A DNA stretch of 5,481 nt from Pseudomonadota bacterium (GCA_021817355.1 JAKAVI010000342.1:1-5481); one strand, 5' to 3'; shown: positions 1 through 5,481, counted from the first letter of the stretch. Numbers and translations: made by a program. Notes: generated from the sequence alone by a model not told the origin.

Positions 1-132
1 TCCGATCTAGTCCAGATCCGCGGTGACCGCTCGGCCCGCTTCGAGGCTATCGGGCGCGTCGTCTATGATGCCCAGCGCGCCGGTATCCCGAAAATCGGCT
101 TCATCACCGAACCGGTCAACGCGCCACAGTAA
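1..132 (+). CDS. exbD: ExbD/TolR-family biopolymer transport protein, C-terminal fragment (5' end outside window)
   Basis: Reading frame 1 is open from the left edge to a TAA at 130-132 and gives the last 43 residues of a protein. The stretch IRGDRSARFEAIGRVVYDAQ followed by RAGIPKIGFITEP matches the end of the ExbD/TolR periplasmic domain, where a basic/acidic strand is followed by an amphipathic helix and a final strand of the KIGxxxEP type. The next gene encodes a second ExbD with the same pattern, which supports the call. Family members are inner-membrane proteins with one N-terminal helix; with ExbB (or TolQ) they couple proton flow to TonB (or TolA). The transmembrane helix and its conserved Asp lie upstream of the window and cannot be checked. 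The short gap to the next gene (34 bases) indicates one operon. TolR cannot be fully excluded, but a TonB-type system is more likely with this neighbour. Confidence 0.88.
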   Translation, partial: SDLVQIRGDRSARFEAIGRVVYDAQRAGIPKIGFITEPVNAPQ

Positions 133-150
133 CAGCCCCCATTCAGGCAA

Positions 151-157
151 AAGAAGG
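151..157 (+). promoter_or_regulatory. Ribosome binding site of the second exbD
   Basis: The purine run AAGAAGG lies 9 bases before the ATG at 167. It decides the start, because the same frame stays open upstream as far as position 23 but that part overlaps the preceding exbD and encodes no ExbD-like sequence. Confidence 0.6.
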
Positions 158-166
158 TATTACATT

Positions 167-595
167 ATGGCAATGAATGTCGGCGAAGGCGGCGGCGAAG
201 GCGAGGTGATGGTGGAGATGAACACCACGCCGCTCATCGACGTCATGCTCGTTCTTCTCGTCATGCTCATCATCACGCTGCCGGTTCAGACCAACGCCGT
301 TAAACTGAACATGCCGCGTCCCAACCAGACGCCACCGGCCGTGCCGCCGACCGTGGTCAATCTCATGGTCGATTTCGACGGAACCATCTACTGGAACGGC
401 TCGCCAATCTCCACGCAGACGATGGATACCTATTTTTATCGCTACGGGCTGAAGCCGCCGAGCGAGCAGCCGGAAATTCATCTGAGCGCCAACCGCCTGG
501 CAAAGTATGATACAGTTGCCAAAGTCATGGCGGATGCCCAGCGTCGCGGCCTTACCCACATCGGTATTGTCGGAACTGAAAAATATCTGCAGTGA
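167..595 (+). CDS. exbD: ExbD-family biopolymer transport protein (complete)
   Basis: A 142-residue inner-membrane protein that would act with ExbB to pass proton-motive force to TonB for uptake through outer-membrane receptors. The cytoplasmic N-terminus (residues 1-20) is Gly/Glu-rich. The family signature NTTPLIDVMLVLLVMLIITL (19-38) forms the single membrane helix. Asp25 falls at the same position as the essential Asp25 of E. coli ExbD when the two are aligned from the first Met without gaps. A proline-rich linker (about 50-62) leads to the periplasmic domain (63-142), which has the expected terminal helix and strand (YDTVAKVMADAQRRGLTHIGIVG). Length is normal for the family (about 140). 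The ATG at 167 is chosen because it has a ribosome binding site, starts MAM like many ExbD proteins, and avoids overlap with the upstream exbD. It is a distinct paralogue of that gene, not a copy: the C-terminal ends differ at many positions. TolR is a less likely alternative. Confidence 0.95.
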   Translation: MAMNVGEGGGEGEVMVEMNTTPLIDVMLVLLVMLIITLPVQTNAVKLNMPRPNQTPPAVPPTVVNLMVDFDGTIYWNGSPISTQTMDTYFYRYGLKPPSEQPEIHLSANRLAKYDTVAKVMADAQRRGLTHIGIVGTEKYLQ

Positions 596-684
596 CGTCC
601 AGGTCCTAATGGGAGCGGTGACGGCGGATCAGGCATGATGCACCCGCATGTGCCCCACGGCACAATGTGTAATTGAGGTAAGAA
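596..684 (+). other. Intergenic spacer between exbD and the TPR-protein gene, with a small hairpin
   Basis: This 89-base gap holds a perfect 6-bp inverted repeat, TGTGCC (649-654) and GGCACA (659-664), with a 4-base loop CCAC. No T-run follows, so it is not a standard terminator. A GAGG ribosome binding site is at 675-678, 6 bases before the next ATG. I see no convincing -35/-10 pair, so the downstream gene is probably read through from the exbD operon. The hairpin could modestly affect RNA stability or be chance. Confidence 0.4.
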
Positions 685-1848
685 ATGACTGGGAATCGTT
701 TGCGCGGCGCATTGGCCGCAGTTCTGATCGGGACCGCGAGCGTTGCAGGTGCCACCATGATGATGGCGACCACCGCGCAGGCCGCCGGGGTCCGCCCGGC
801 AGTGGGCAAGCCTCTGCAGGACGCCATCAATTACGCCAAGGAGGGCAAGTCGGCGCTGGCGTTGGCTGCGCTTAAGCGGGCGGAAAGCGTGCATGGACTG
901 ACGGCCACCGAGCAGAAGGTGATCGCCGAGACCCGCCAGTATGTTGAAGTCAAGACCGGGAACTTTTCCGGCGGGGTGACCAATGCCACCTCGGCCCAGG
1001 CCAAGTTTGCCATCGATTACAATAACCACCGGTATCATGACGTGGTCACCGAGGATCAGGCCTATCTGAGCAAGTATGGCGTCCTCGATGAGAGCCACAA
1101 GGAGATCGTGGCCCAGGCCTATTACCAGATGGGCGATTACCGGGGCGCACTCAATTACATCTCGCACAACCTCAATGGCAGCACCTCGGCGCTGATGTTG
1201 AAGATGGCCGCCGCCAACAAGGTTGGCGATACTGCGGCCCTGGCACAGTCCGCCCGTCAACTCGTGCTTCGCGGCCAGCCCAAGTTCTGGACCTATGTGC
1301 TGATGGCGGCCGATCGGGCCAGTGGCCTCAGTGACGATCAGACCCTCGGCATCTTCCGCATCCGCTTGCTCACCGGAAATATGCGCAATGCCGATGATTA
1401 TTCGACGGCGACGCAGATTTCGATCCAGCTCGGGTTTCCGCAGGAAGGTCTTGCGATCCAGCAGCGCGGCTTCGCTGCCAAGATACTCTCCGGCACCCGT
1501 CAGGAGCGCCTGCTGGCGCTGGCAAAGAAGGATGCGAGCGATCAGGCTGCCCAGATGGGCAAACTGCTGGCCGAAGCCAAGGCGGCCAAGTCAGGAGCAC
1601 CTCTCGTCCATCTCGCCGAGGTCTACTGGGGTGTGGGCAAGTATAAGGACGCGCTTTCTGCAGTCGATGAAGGGCTCAAGAAGGGCGGCGTCAAGGACAT
1701 CGCGGATGCCGACATCGTCAAGGGTATGGCGCTCGTGGGACTGAAACAGACCCGTGCAGCGCTCGTGGCCTTTAAGGCCGCCAGTACAAATCCCAAGGCC
1801 AAGGTTGTTGCCAGTCTTTGGGATCTTTATGCGCGCACGTCGAAATAG
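685..1848 (+). CDS. Exported TPR-like repeat protein, linked to the ExbD genes
   Basis: A 387-residue protein with a clear Sec signal peptide: Arg5 and Arg7, a hydrophobic core (about 9-30) and an AxA site, AQA at 31-33, with cleavage predicted before Ala34. No lipobox Cys is present, so the mature protein should be soluble in the periplasm. It is mostly helical, alanine-rich and repeat-like. TPR-type helix pairs are visible at about 143-162 (AQAYYQMGDYRGALNYIS), 309-333 (LAEVYWGVGKYKDALSAVDE and on) and 345-366 (VKGMALVGLKQTRAALVAFK); a weaker one is near 47-68. The middle (about 170-300) is degenerate. The ATG at 685 follows GAGG with 6 bases spacing. TPRs are protein-binding scaffolds. From the position after two exbD genes I infer a periplasmic partner of the TonB/ExbBD complex or its receptors, but no substrate or enzyme motif is visible. 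I do not recognise a named family. Confidence 0.85.
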   Translation: MTGNRLRGALAAVLIGTASVAGATMMMATTAQAAGVRPAVGKPLQDAINYAKEGKSALALAALKRAESVHGLTATEQKVIAETRQYVEVKTGNFSGGVTNATSAQAKFAIDYNNHRYHDVVTEDQAYLSKYGVLDESHKEIVAQAYYQMGDYRGALNYISHNLNGSTSALMLKMAAANKVGDTAALAQSARQLVLRGQPKFWTYVLMAADRASGLSDDQTLGIFRIRLLTGNMRNADDYSTATQISIQLGFPQEGLAIQQRGFAAKILSGTRQERLLALAKKDASDQAAQMGKLLAEAKAAKSGAPLVHLAEVYWGVGKYKDALSAVDEGLKKGGVKDIADADIVKGMALVGLKQTRAALVAFKAASTNPKAKVVASLWDLYARTSK

Positions 1849-1876
1849 CCTCTCCGGCAAAGCGATTAGCGCCTGA

Positions 1877-1904
1877 AAGGGCCGCCGCTCACCCGGCGGC
1901 CCTT
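1877..1904 (+). terminator. Hairpin terminator after the exbD/TPR operon
   Basis: A perfect 11-bp stem, AAGGGCCGCCG (1877-1887) with CGGCGGCCCTT (1894-1904), closes a 6-base loop (CTCACC). It begins 28 bases after the TPR gene's stop codon. The tail that follows (GCTTTATG) is only weakly T-rich, so termination may be incomplete, but stem strength and position fit an intrinsic terminator. Confidence 0.8.
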
Positions 1905-2007
1905 GCTTTATGGCCCTGGCGCCTCGGGGGTGAAGACCCGTGCCCGTGGATTTTAAAACTGCCGCCTGCTGGTTCACACTTCGGCGGCAATAAAGGTGAG
2001 GACTACC
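1905..2007 (+). promoter_or_regulatory. Upstream region of the AhpD-fold gene: probable promoter/leader, ribosome binding site
   Basis: About 100 bases separate the terminator from the next start, so the promoter of the following gene should lie here. No good -35/-10 pair is visible; the only AT-rich patch is ATTTTAAAAC at 1950-1959. An inverted repeat TGCCGCC (1960-1966) and GGCGGCA (1983-1989) with a 16-base loop sits just before the ribosome binding site. AAAGGTGAGG (1992-2001) is a strong Shine-Dalgarno sequence 6 bases before the ATG at 2008. It favours that ATG over the in-frame GTG at 1996, which lies inside the Shine-Dalgarno sequence itself. Confidence 0.45.
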
Positions 2008-2565
2008 ATGCCGCTCATTCCCTTCGCAGATATCGACGCCCTGCCGGTCAAGGCCCGCGAGGCCTTTGATCGGCTGCCGCGCAAGCTCAACATCTTTCGG
2101 CTGTGGGCCAATGCGCCGGCCTGCTTTCGTCAGGGCTTGCGTCTTGGCGGCGCCATTCTTGGTCAGCAGAAACTGTCCGCCCAGTTGCGCGAACTCGTCA
2201 TCCTGCTGACCGCGCAGGAGGACGGCGGCGCCTATGAATGGCATCAGCATGTACCGATCGCGCTGGCTGTGGGCTTAACGCAAGATCAGATCGATGCGCT
2301 TGAACGCAAGGACTACGGCGCCGCGTGCTTTGACAGGAAAACCCGCCTTGCGCTGCGTTTCGCCAGCGAGGTTCGCAGCAAGGTGCGTGCGAGTGAGCAG
2401 GCCCTGGTTGCGGCGCAGGCCGAATTCTCGCCACAGGAACTCGTCGAGATCATTCTCACTGTCGGGTTTTACATGACGATGGCCCGCCTGACCGAAACGG
2501 CGCGCGTGGAGCTGGATGCCGCTGGTGGTACCGCCGTCCTCGCGGGGCTTACGAGGGAGAGTTGA
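2008..2565 (+). CDS. Carboxymuconolactone decarboxylase family protein (AhpD-like fold), no CxxC
   Basis: A 185-residue all-helical protein. The core motif is RELVILLTAQEDGGAYEWHQ followed by HVPIALAVGL (residues 61-90), typical of the CMD family branch with Y-E-W-x-x-H. Aligned on the Mycobacterium tuberculosis AhpD active site (Glu118, Cys130, His132, Cys133, His137; recalled from the literature), Glu62 and His81 are kept with the same 19-residue spacing, while the two redox Cys positions become Gly74 and Glu77 and His132 becomes Tyr76. The only cysteines (39, 107) lie outside the motif, so AhpD-type disulfide peroxidase/reductase chemistry is unlikely. A lyase, hydrolase or other small-molecule role is possible; true PcaC is a shorter protein normally found among protocatechuate genes, and none are present here. 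A second helical pair (about 111-165) follows the core. The gene stands alone between a terminator and a convergent operon that overlaps its last 17 bases. The start at 2008 is set by the strong Shine-Dalgarno sequence. Confidence 0.88.
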   Translation: MPLIPFADIDALPVKAREAFDRLPRKLNIFRLWANAPACFRQGLRLGGAILGQQKLSAQLRELVILLTAQEDGGAYEWHQHVPIALAVGLTQDQIDALERKDYGAACFDRKTRLALRFASEVRSKVRASEQALVAAQAEFSPQELVEIILTVGFYMTMARLTETARVELDAAGGTAVLAGLTRES

Positions 2566-2995
2566 CACCCTTGGCGCTGAACACGACCGTGCGCGAGGTG
2601 ACAAAATTGAACAGCATGCCGATGCCGACGCCGCACAAGGTGGCCAGATAGGGGTTGCTGAACGGGGCGGGTGCAAGGTGCAGCAGCGCCGCATAGGTGC
2701 CGAAATTGACCACCGCACCCAGGCTGTTGGCGGCGACGAAGCGCAGCCACTCAAAGCCAATGGCTTTGGCCGAACCGCGCGCGGCGGCGTGCCGGAAGGT
2801 AAGGGTGCGATTGCCCCACCAGGTGCAGGTCATCGCGCACATGATCGAAATCACGCGGGCCAGGATCGGATCCAGCCCGAGCAAAAGATGCATGAAGGCA
2901 AGCACGCCTTCATCCACCACGAAGCCGACAGTGCCGACCAAGGCAAAGCGCAGGAACTGGGCGCGAATGAGCGCGTGCGGGCTTGCAGCCTTCAT
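2549..2995 (-). CDS. GtrA-family membrane protein (putative polyprenyl-phosphate-sugar flippase)
   Basis: A 148-residue integral membrane protein of normal GtrA length, with four hydrophobic helices at about 14-36, 43-60, 84-107 and 115-134. Family landmarks are RFALVGTVGFVVDEGVL (16-32), the loop NRTLTFR after helix 2 (62-68), RFVAANSLGAVVNFGTY (85-101) and the final NFVTSRTVVFS (130-140), in which an Asn-Phe and a VVF end helix 4. GtrA proteins are thought to help move undecaprenyl-phosphate-linked sugars across the inner membrane for O-antigen or other envelope glycan modification; direct flippase activity is not settled for the family. It is the last gene of the minus-strand operon. Its ATG at 2995 overlaps the TGA of the glycosyltransferase by 4 bases (ATGA), with no Shine-Dalgarno sequence just upstream, which suggests translation by re-initiation. 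Its stop lies 17 bases inside the convergent AhpD-fold gene, and no terminator is visible between them. Confidence 0.92.
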   Translation of the reverse strand: MKAASPHALIRAQFLRFALVGTVGFVVDEGVLAFMHLLLGLDPILARVISIMCAMTCTWWGNRTLTFRHAAARGSAKAIGFEWLRFVAANSLGAVVNFGTYAALLHLAPAPFSNPYLATLCGVGIGMLFNFVTSRTVVFSAKGVNSPS

Positions 2996-4002
2996 GAGGG
3001 CCGCGTCTTTTTGGAGGTTTCCTGCGGCCCAGCGATGGCAAGATAGGACAGGCGTTTCAGTTCCCAGCGGCCGCGGGTCACGGTATCGAGCACCAGGCCG
3101 GAAAACAGCGCCAGAAACGCCAGCAGCATCAGTCCGGTGGCCAGTACGGCAGTGGGCAGGCGGGGCACGGTGCCGGTCCGCAGAAACTCGAGCACGACCG
3201 GAATGCCAAGACCCAAAGAGGTGAGTGACAGCACGCCGAAGAGGGCAGAAAAGAACACGAGGGGACGCTCTTCGCGGACCAGGCTGATGATCGTCATCAG
3301 GATACGGAAACCGTCTTTCCAGGTATTGAGTTTGGAGGAGGAGCCCTTCGGACGCTCCTTATAGTGCGTGTCGATTTCGGTCATGGGCATCAGCAGGCGA
3401 ACCGCATGGACGGTCAGTTCGGTTTCGATGCCAAAACCCACCGCGGTAAACGGGAAGCTCTTGACGAAACGGCGCGAGAGCACGCGATAGCCGGTCAGCA
3501 GGTCGGCGAGCTGCACCTTGAACATCAGCGCGGTCAGTCCGGTCAGGAGCCGGTTGCCGAGCACATGGCCCGGGCGATAGGCCGAGTGCGCGGTTGCGAT
3601 GCGTCGCCCTGACACCATATCATAGCCGCCCGTGATCAGGGCTTCCACAAGCCGTGGCGCGGCACTGGCATCATAGGTGTCATCGCCGTCGACGAGCACA
3701 TAGATGTCGGCCTCGACGTCGGCAAACATGCGCCGCACCACATTGCCTTTGCCCTGGCGCGGCTCGCTGCGCACGATCGCACCAGCGTCACGGGCGCACG
3801 CCATGGTGCGATCCGCTGAGTTGTTGTCATAGACATACACCCTGGCGCCCGGCAGCGCGGTTCTGAAATCGCTGACGACCCGCGCAATTGCCGTCTCTTC
3901 ATTGAAGCAGGGAATGAGGACGGCAATCCGCAGTCCTGAGTCATGTCCGAAGGAGGTATCCCGCGGTGGCGAGGGCTGGGATTGCTGGTCTGGCCTGCTC
4001 AT
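2992..4002 (-). CDS. Family 2 glycosyltransferase, polyprenyl-phosphate sugar synthase type (GtrB/DPM1-like)
   Basis: A 336-residue enzyme expected to move a sugar from a nucleotide donor to undecaprenyl phosphate on the cytoplasmic face of the inner membrane. The GT-A domain spans about 25-240: nucleotide-binding start RIAVLIPCFNEE (25-36), DNNSADRT (59-66), QGKGNVVRRM (83-92), metal-binding DGDDTYD (105-111), then DLLTGYRVLSRRF (167-179) and GIETELTVHA (191-200). KERPKGSSSK (215-224) matches the basic loop of DPM1-like enzymes. Two C-terminal membrane helices follow (about 247-272 and 283-305), as in GtrB. The start is the ATG at 4002, whose ATGA overlaps the stop of the upstream gene. An in-frame TTG at 4032 would add 10 residues but would run deeper into that gene. 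Downstream it overlaps the GtrA-like gene in the same way. The donor sugar (glucose, mannose, GlcNAc or another) cannot be told from sequence. Confidence 0.93.
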   Translation of the reverse strand: MSRPDQQSQPSPPRDTSFGHDSGLRIAVLIPCFNEETAIARVVSDFRTALPGARVYVYDNNSADRTMACARDAGAIVRSEPRQGKGNVVRRMFADVEADIYVLVDGDDTYDASAAPRLVEALITGGYDMVSGRRIATAHSAYRPGHVLGNRLLTGLTALMFKVQLADLLTGYRVLSRRFVKSFPFTAVGFGIETELTVHAVRLLMPMTEIDTHYKERPKGSSSKLNTWKDGFRILMTIISLVREERPLVFFSALFGVLSLTSLGLGIPVVLEFLRTGTVPRLPTAVLATGLMLLAFLALFSGLVLDTVTRGRWELKRLSYLAIAGPQETSKKTRPS

Positions 4003-5481
4003 GGCGCGGCGCTTTTGCGGGTGAGCGGACAAAGCATATAGGGCCCGCCAATATTGGTGTGAATATCGGCGCAGGTTGGCGCCGAGAAGGCAAGGCCGTA
4101 ATCGGCAAGGGCCTGTCTGGCCCGCACGCTCTCGGCAGGATCGGCAATGAGAAAGAGTTGGCCCTTGAAGGCGGTGACGCGGGCTTTGGCTTCGGCACTG
4201 AGGCGTGAGCCGTCATTGGGACGAATGAGCCAGCCGTCGATACGGATGACCGGGATCTGTGGCGGTAATTCGGGAACGAGATAGCCCATCGGAGCCTCGC
4301 CGGTCATCACGATCATGGTGTGATTGGGGTGGGCGAAGGGAGGCATCGCGAGGCGCACATAAGGATCACTCAAGGGGGCGCGCGGCAGGATATCGGCGCG
4401 GGTGGTGGCGATGATCGCAAGCCCGAGGACAGCGATCGCACCATAGCGCCAGCTGCGCCTCAGTGGCCACAACCCGACCACTGCGACGATGACAATGGGG
4501 GCGAGCATTTCGAGGGTGAGAATATAGCGGTAGATGGCAAAGACGACGAGCCAGGCGAGATAGGAGACCACCACGAAGGCAAAGAGTGCGCGGGTAGGCT
4601 CCGGTTCGGTCAGGGCATCAGCGCTGAGAGCCCGGCGCCGCAGCCACAGGACGAGGGCAAGACCGGCAGTGCCCAGGAGCAGTACATAAGCCAGGCCTAC
4701 CCTGATATCGGCACATGGCAGGTCGTCGGCGACGCGCCAGTTGATCGAAAACAGGATGGGATCAAGGAAGGCGTGCCACAGCCCGTGGGGCAGAAAGCGG
4801 GTGTCACGGAAGGAAAAATCGCGTGCAAGCGGTGAGCGGAAATATTCATTGAAATAGGGAAAGAGGGGATTTTTGGTCACCTCATACATGCGCACGAGCC
4901 AGTAGCCCTCGAAGAGCGCAGTCCCGCCGATGCCGCCGATCGCCCCGCCCGCAAGGCGCAATGTGCGCTGTTTACGATCACCTGGCAGCACCGCGATGGC
5001 AGCGGCAAAGCCAAGGGCAAAGGGTGCCTCGGGCAGTTTGAGGCCGACTGCGGCGCCAACGCAAAGCCCGCCGCAGAGGGCGATGAACGCGCCGCGCCAG
5101 GGGCTGGCAGCGATCAGCGTTCGGTGCTGGGCGATGACGATGGCAAGGCCGGTCAGCACGAACACACTCATGATGTTGTCGTAATAGGTGGTGCCGAACA
5201 GGCTGACGGTCATGCCCCCTGTCATGCAGAAGGCGGCGAGCAGGGCCGCTGGAACGCGATTGTCCTTGAGGCGCAAAAGCGAGCGGGCGATGATGTAGAG
5301 CGGAACGATATTGGCGCCCTGCACGGCCCCCATGATGCCGACCGCAGCATAGGCCGGCAGATGCGTGGCGAGCCAGTAGAACGGCACGTCGATCATGGGG
5401 TTGTAGTAGGTCGCCTGATGGGCGACGGCGATGTCAAAGCCCATGCGGCCGTGGAGGAAGGCGTAAGGGATGTACCAGTGA
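3999..5481 (-). CDS. Polytopic membrane protein, putative GT-C-type glycosyltransferase (N-terminus outside window)
   Basis: The frame is open from the right edge to TGA at 3999-4001, giving 493 residues. An internal ATG at 5444 is not the true start: 12 more codons upstream encode HWYIPYAFLHGR, which joins smoothly to MGFDIAVAHQATYYNPMIDV, and the frame continues past the edge. About nine or ten hydrophobic helices fill the first 350 residues, linked by short polar loops with aromatic and acidic residues. A soluble C-terminal domain of about 120 residues follows, probably periplasmic. This layout resembles GT-C enzymes that use polyprenyl-phosphate sugars as donors, but the usual catalytic Asp in the first outer loop would lie at or beyond the window edge, so activity is inferred. 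Two cysteines near the end (in PTCADIHTNIGGPYMLCPL) could form a disulfide. Position directly upstream of GtrB- and GtrA-like genes suggests it is the terminal transferase of that set. I do not recognise a named family; a transporter or flippase is the alternative. Confidence 0.8.
   Translation of the reverse strand, partial: HWYIPYAFLHGRMGFDIAVAHQATYYNPMIDVPFYWLATHLPAYAAVGIMGAVQGANIVPLYIIARSLLRLKDNRVPAALLAAFCMTGGMTVSLFGTTYYDNIMSVFVLTGLAIVIAQHRTLIAASPWRGAFIALCGGLCVGAAVGLKLPEAPFALGFAAAIAVLPGDRKQRTLRLAGGAIGGIGGTALFEGYWLVRMYEVTKNPLFPYFNEYFRSPLARDFSFRDTRFLPHGLWHAFLDPILFSINWRVADDLPCADIRVGLAYVLLLGTAGLALVLWLRRRALSADALTEPEPTRALFAFVVVSYLAWLVVFAIYRYILTLEMLAPIVIVAVVGLWPLRRSWRYGAIAVLGLAIIATTRADILPRAPLSDPYVRLAMPPFAHPNHTMIVMTGEAPMGYLVPELPPQIPVIRIDGWLIRPNDGSRLSAEAKARVTAFKGQLFLIADPAESVRARQALADYGLAFSAPTCADIHTNIGGPYMLCPLTRKSAAP

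Noticed and set aside
23..166. Upstream extension of the second exbD frame to an ATG at 23.
   Set aside because: It overlaps the coding end of the first exbD, encodes Ser/Arg/Pro-rich sequence unlike ExbD, and the ATG at 167 has its own ribosome binding site and aligns with E. coli ExbD from residue 1.
143..559. His-rich open frame on the minus strand opposite the second exbD.
   Set aside because: The His/Asp-rich run is the antisense reading of the ExbD coding sequence; there is no start signal or homology.
478..1260. A long open frame (260 codons) on the minus strand across the second exbD and the TPR gene.
   Set aside because: It is antisense to two well-supported genes, its translation is low-complexity with many Gly, His and Arg and no family motif, and long antisense frames are expected in GC-rich DNA.
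2516..3046. Open frame on the plus strand across the GtrA-like gene.
   Set aside because: It is antisense to a gene with clear GtrA motifs and membrane helices; the translation is hydrophilic, low-complexity and unrecognisable.
4003..4032. TTG start at 4032 for the family 2 glycosyltransferase.
   Set aside because: The ATG at 4002 forms the same ATGA overlap as the next junction; the extra 10 residues are basic and not part of the GT-A fold.
4320..4835. Open frame on the plus strand (171 codons) inside the polytopic membrane protein gene.
   Set aside because: Its Gly/Asp/Gln-rich translation is the shadow of hydrophobic codons on the other strand; no motif or ribosome binding site supports it.
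5442..5444. ATG at 5444 as the start of the polytopic membrane protein.
   Set aside because: The frame remains open to the window edge and the 12 upstream codons encode sequence that fits the same conserved-looking loop, so the gene begins outside the window.
1..5481. CRISPR arrays, tRNA/rRNA genes, IS ends, long direct repeats, phage attachment sites.
   Set aside because: Reading both strands by eye, I found no regularly spaced repeats, no cloverleaf or rRNA-like stretch, no transposase motif and no long repeat; nearly all the DNA is accounted for by ordinary coding genes.

Overview
The window looks like a piece of an alphaproteobacterial chromosome. It is GC-rich and densely packed. It carries a TonB-energising ExbD pair of the alphaproteobacterial kind, and short ATGA start/stop overlaps between genes. 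The order (Sphingomonadales, Caulobacterales, Rhodospirillales or other) cannot be fixed from the sequence alone. No rRNA, tRNA, insertion sequence, CRISPR array or phage gene was seen.

Layout. Positions 1-1848 (+) hold the end of an energy-transduction operon: the C-terminus of one ExbD/TolR-type protein (1-132), a complete second ExbD (167-595), and a secreted TPR-like repeat protein (685-1848). A GC-rich hairpin at 1877-1904 closes this block. A lone gene (2008-2565, +) for a carboxymuconolactone decarboxylase/AhpD-fold protein follows. From 2549 to the right edge everything lies on the minus strand. Read in its own direction, this is a three-gene operon: a large polytopic membrane protein of glycosyltransferase-C-like architecture (N-terminus outside the window), a membrane-anchored family 2 glycosyltransferase of the polyprenyl-phosphate sugar synthase type (GtrB-like), and a four-helix GtrA-family protein. 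Both junctions in this operon are 4-base ATGA overlaps without a clear Shine-Dalgarno sequence. Its last gene ends 17 bases inside the end of the convergent decarboxylase-like gene.

How the genes may work together. The two ExbD proteins would join an ExbB encoded upstream to use the proton gradient to drive TonB and outer-membrane receptors. The TPR protein, exported to the periplasm, is probably a partner of that system, but its role is unknown. The minus-strand trio has the parts list of a Gtr-type surface-glycan decoration pathway: GtrB-like loads a sugar on undecaprenyl phosphate, GtrA-like helps it across the inner membrane, and the polytopic protein would transfer it to an acceptor on the periplasmic side. 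The sugar and acceptor cannot be read from the sequence. Nothing here is clearly a new system. The most worthwhile leads are the Gtr-like trio with its unassigned terminal transferase, the secreted TPR protein tied to a double ExbD, and the AhpD-fold protein that keeps the Glu and His but lacks the redox cysteines.
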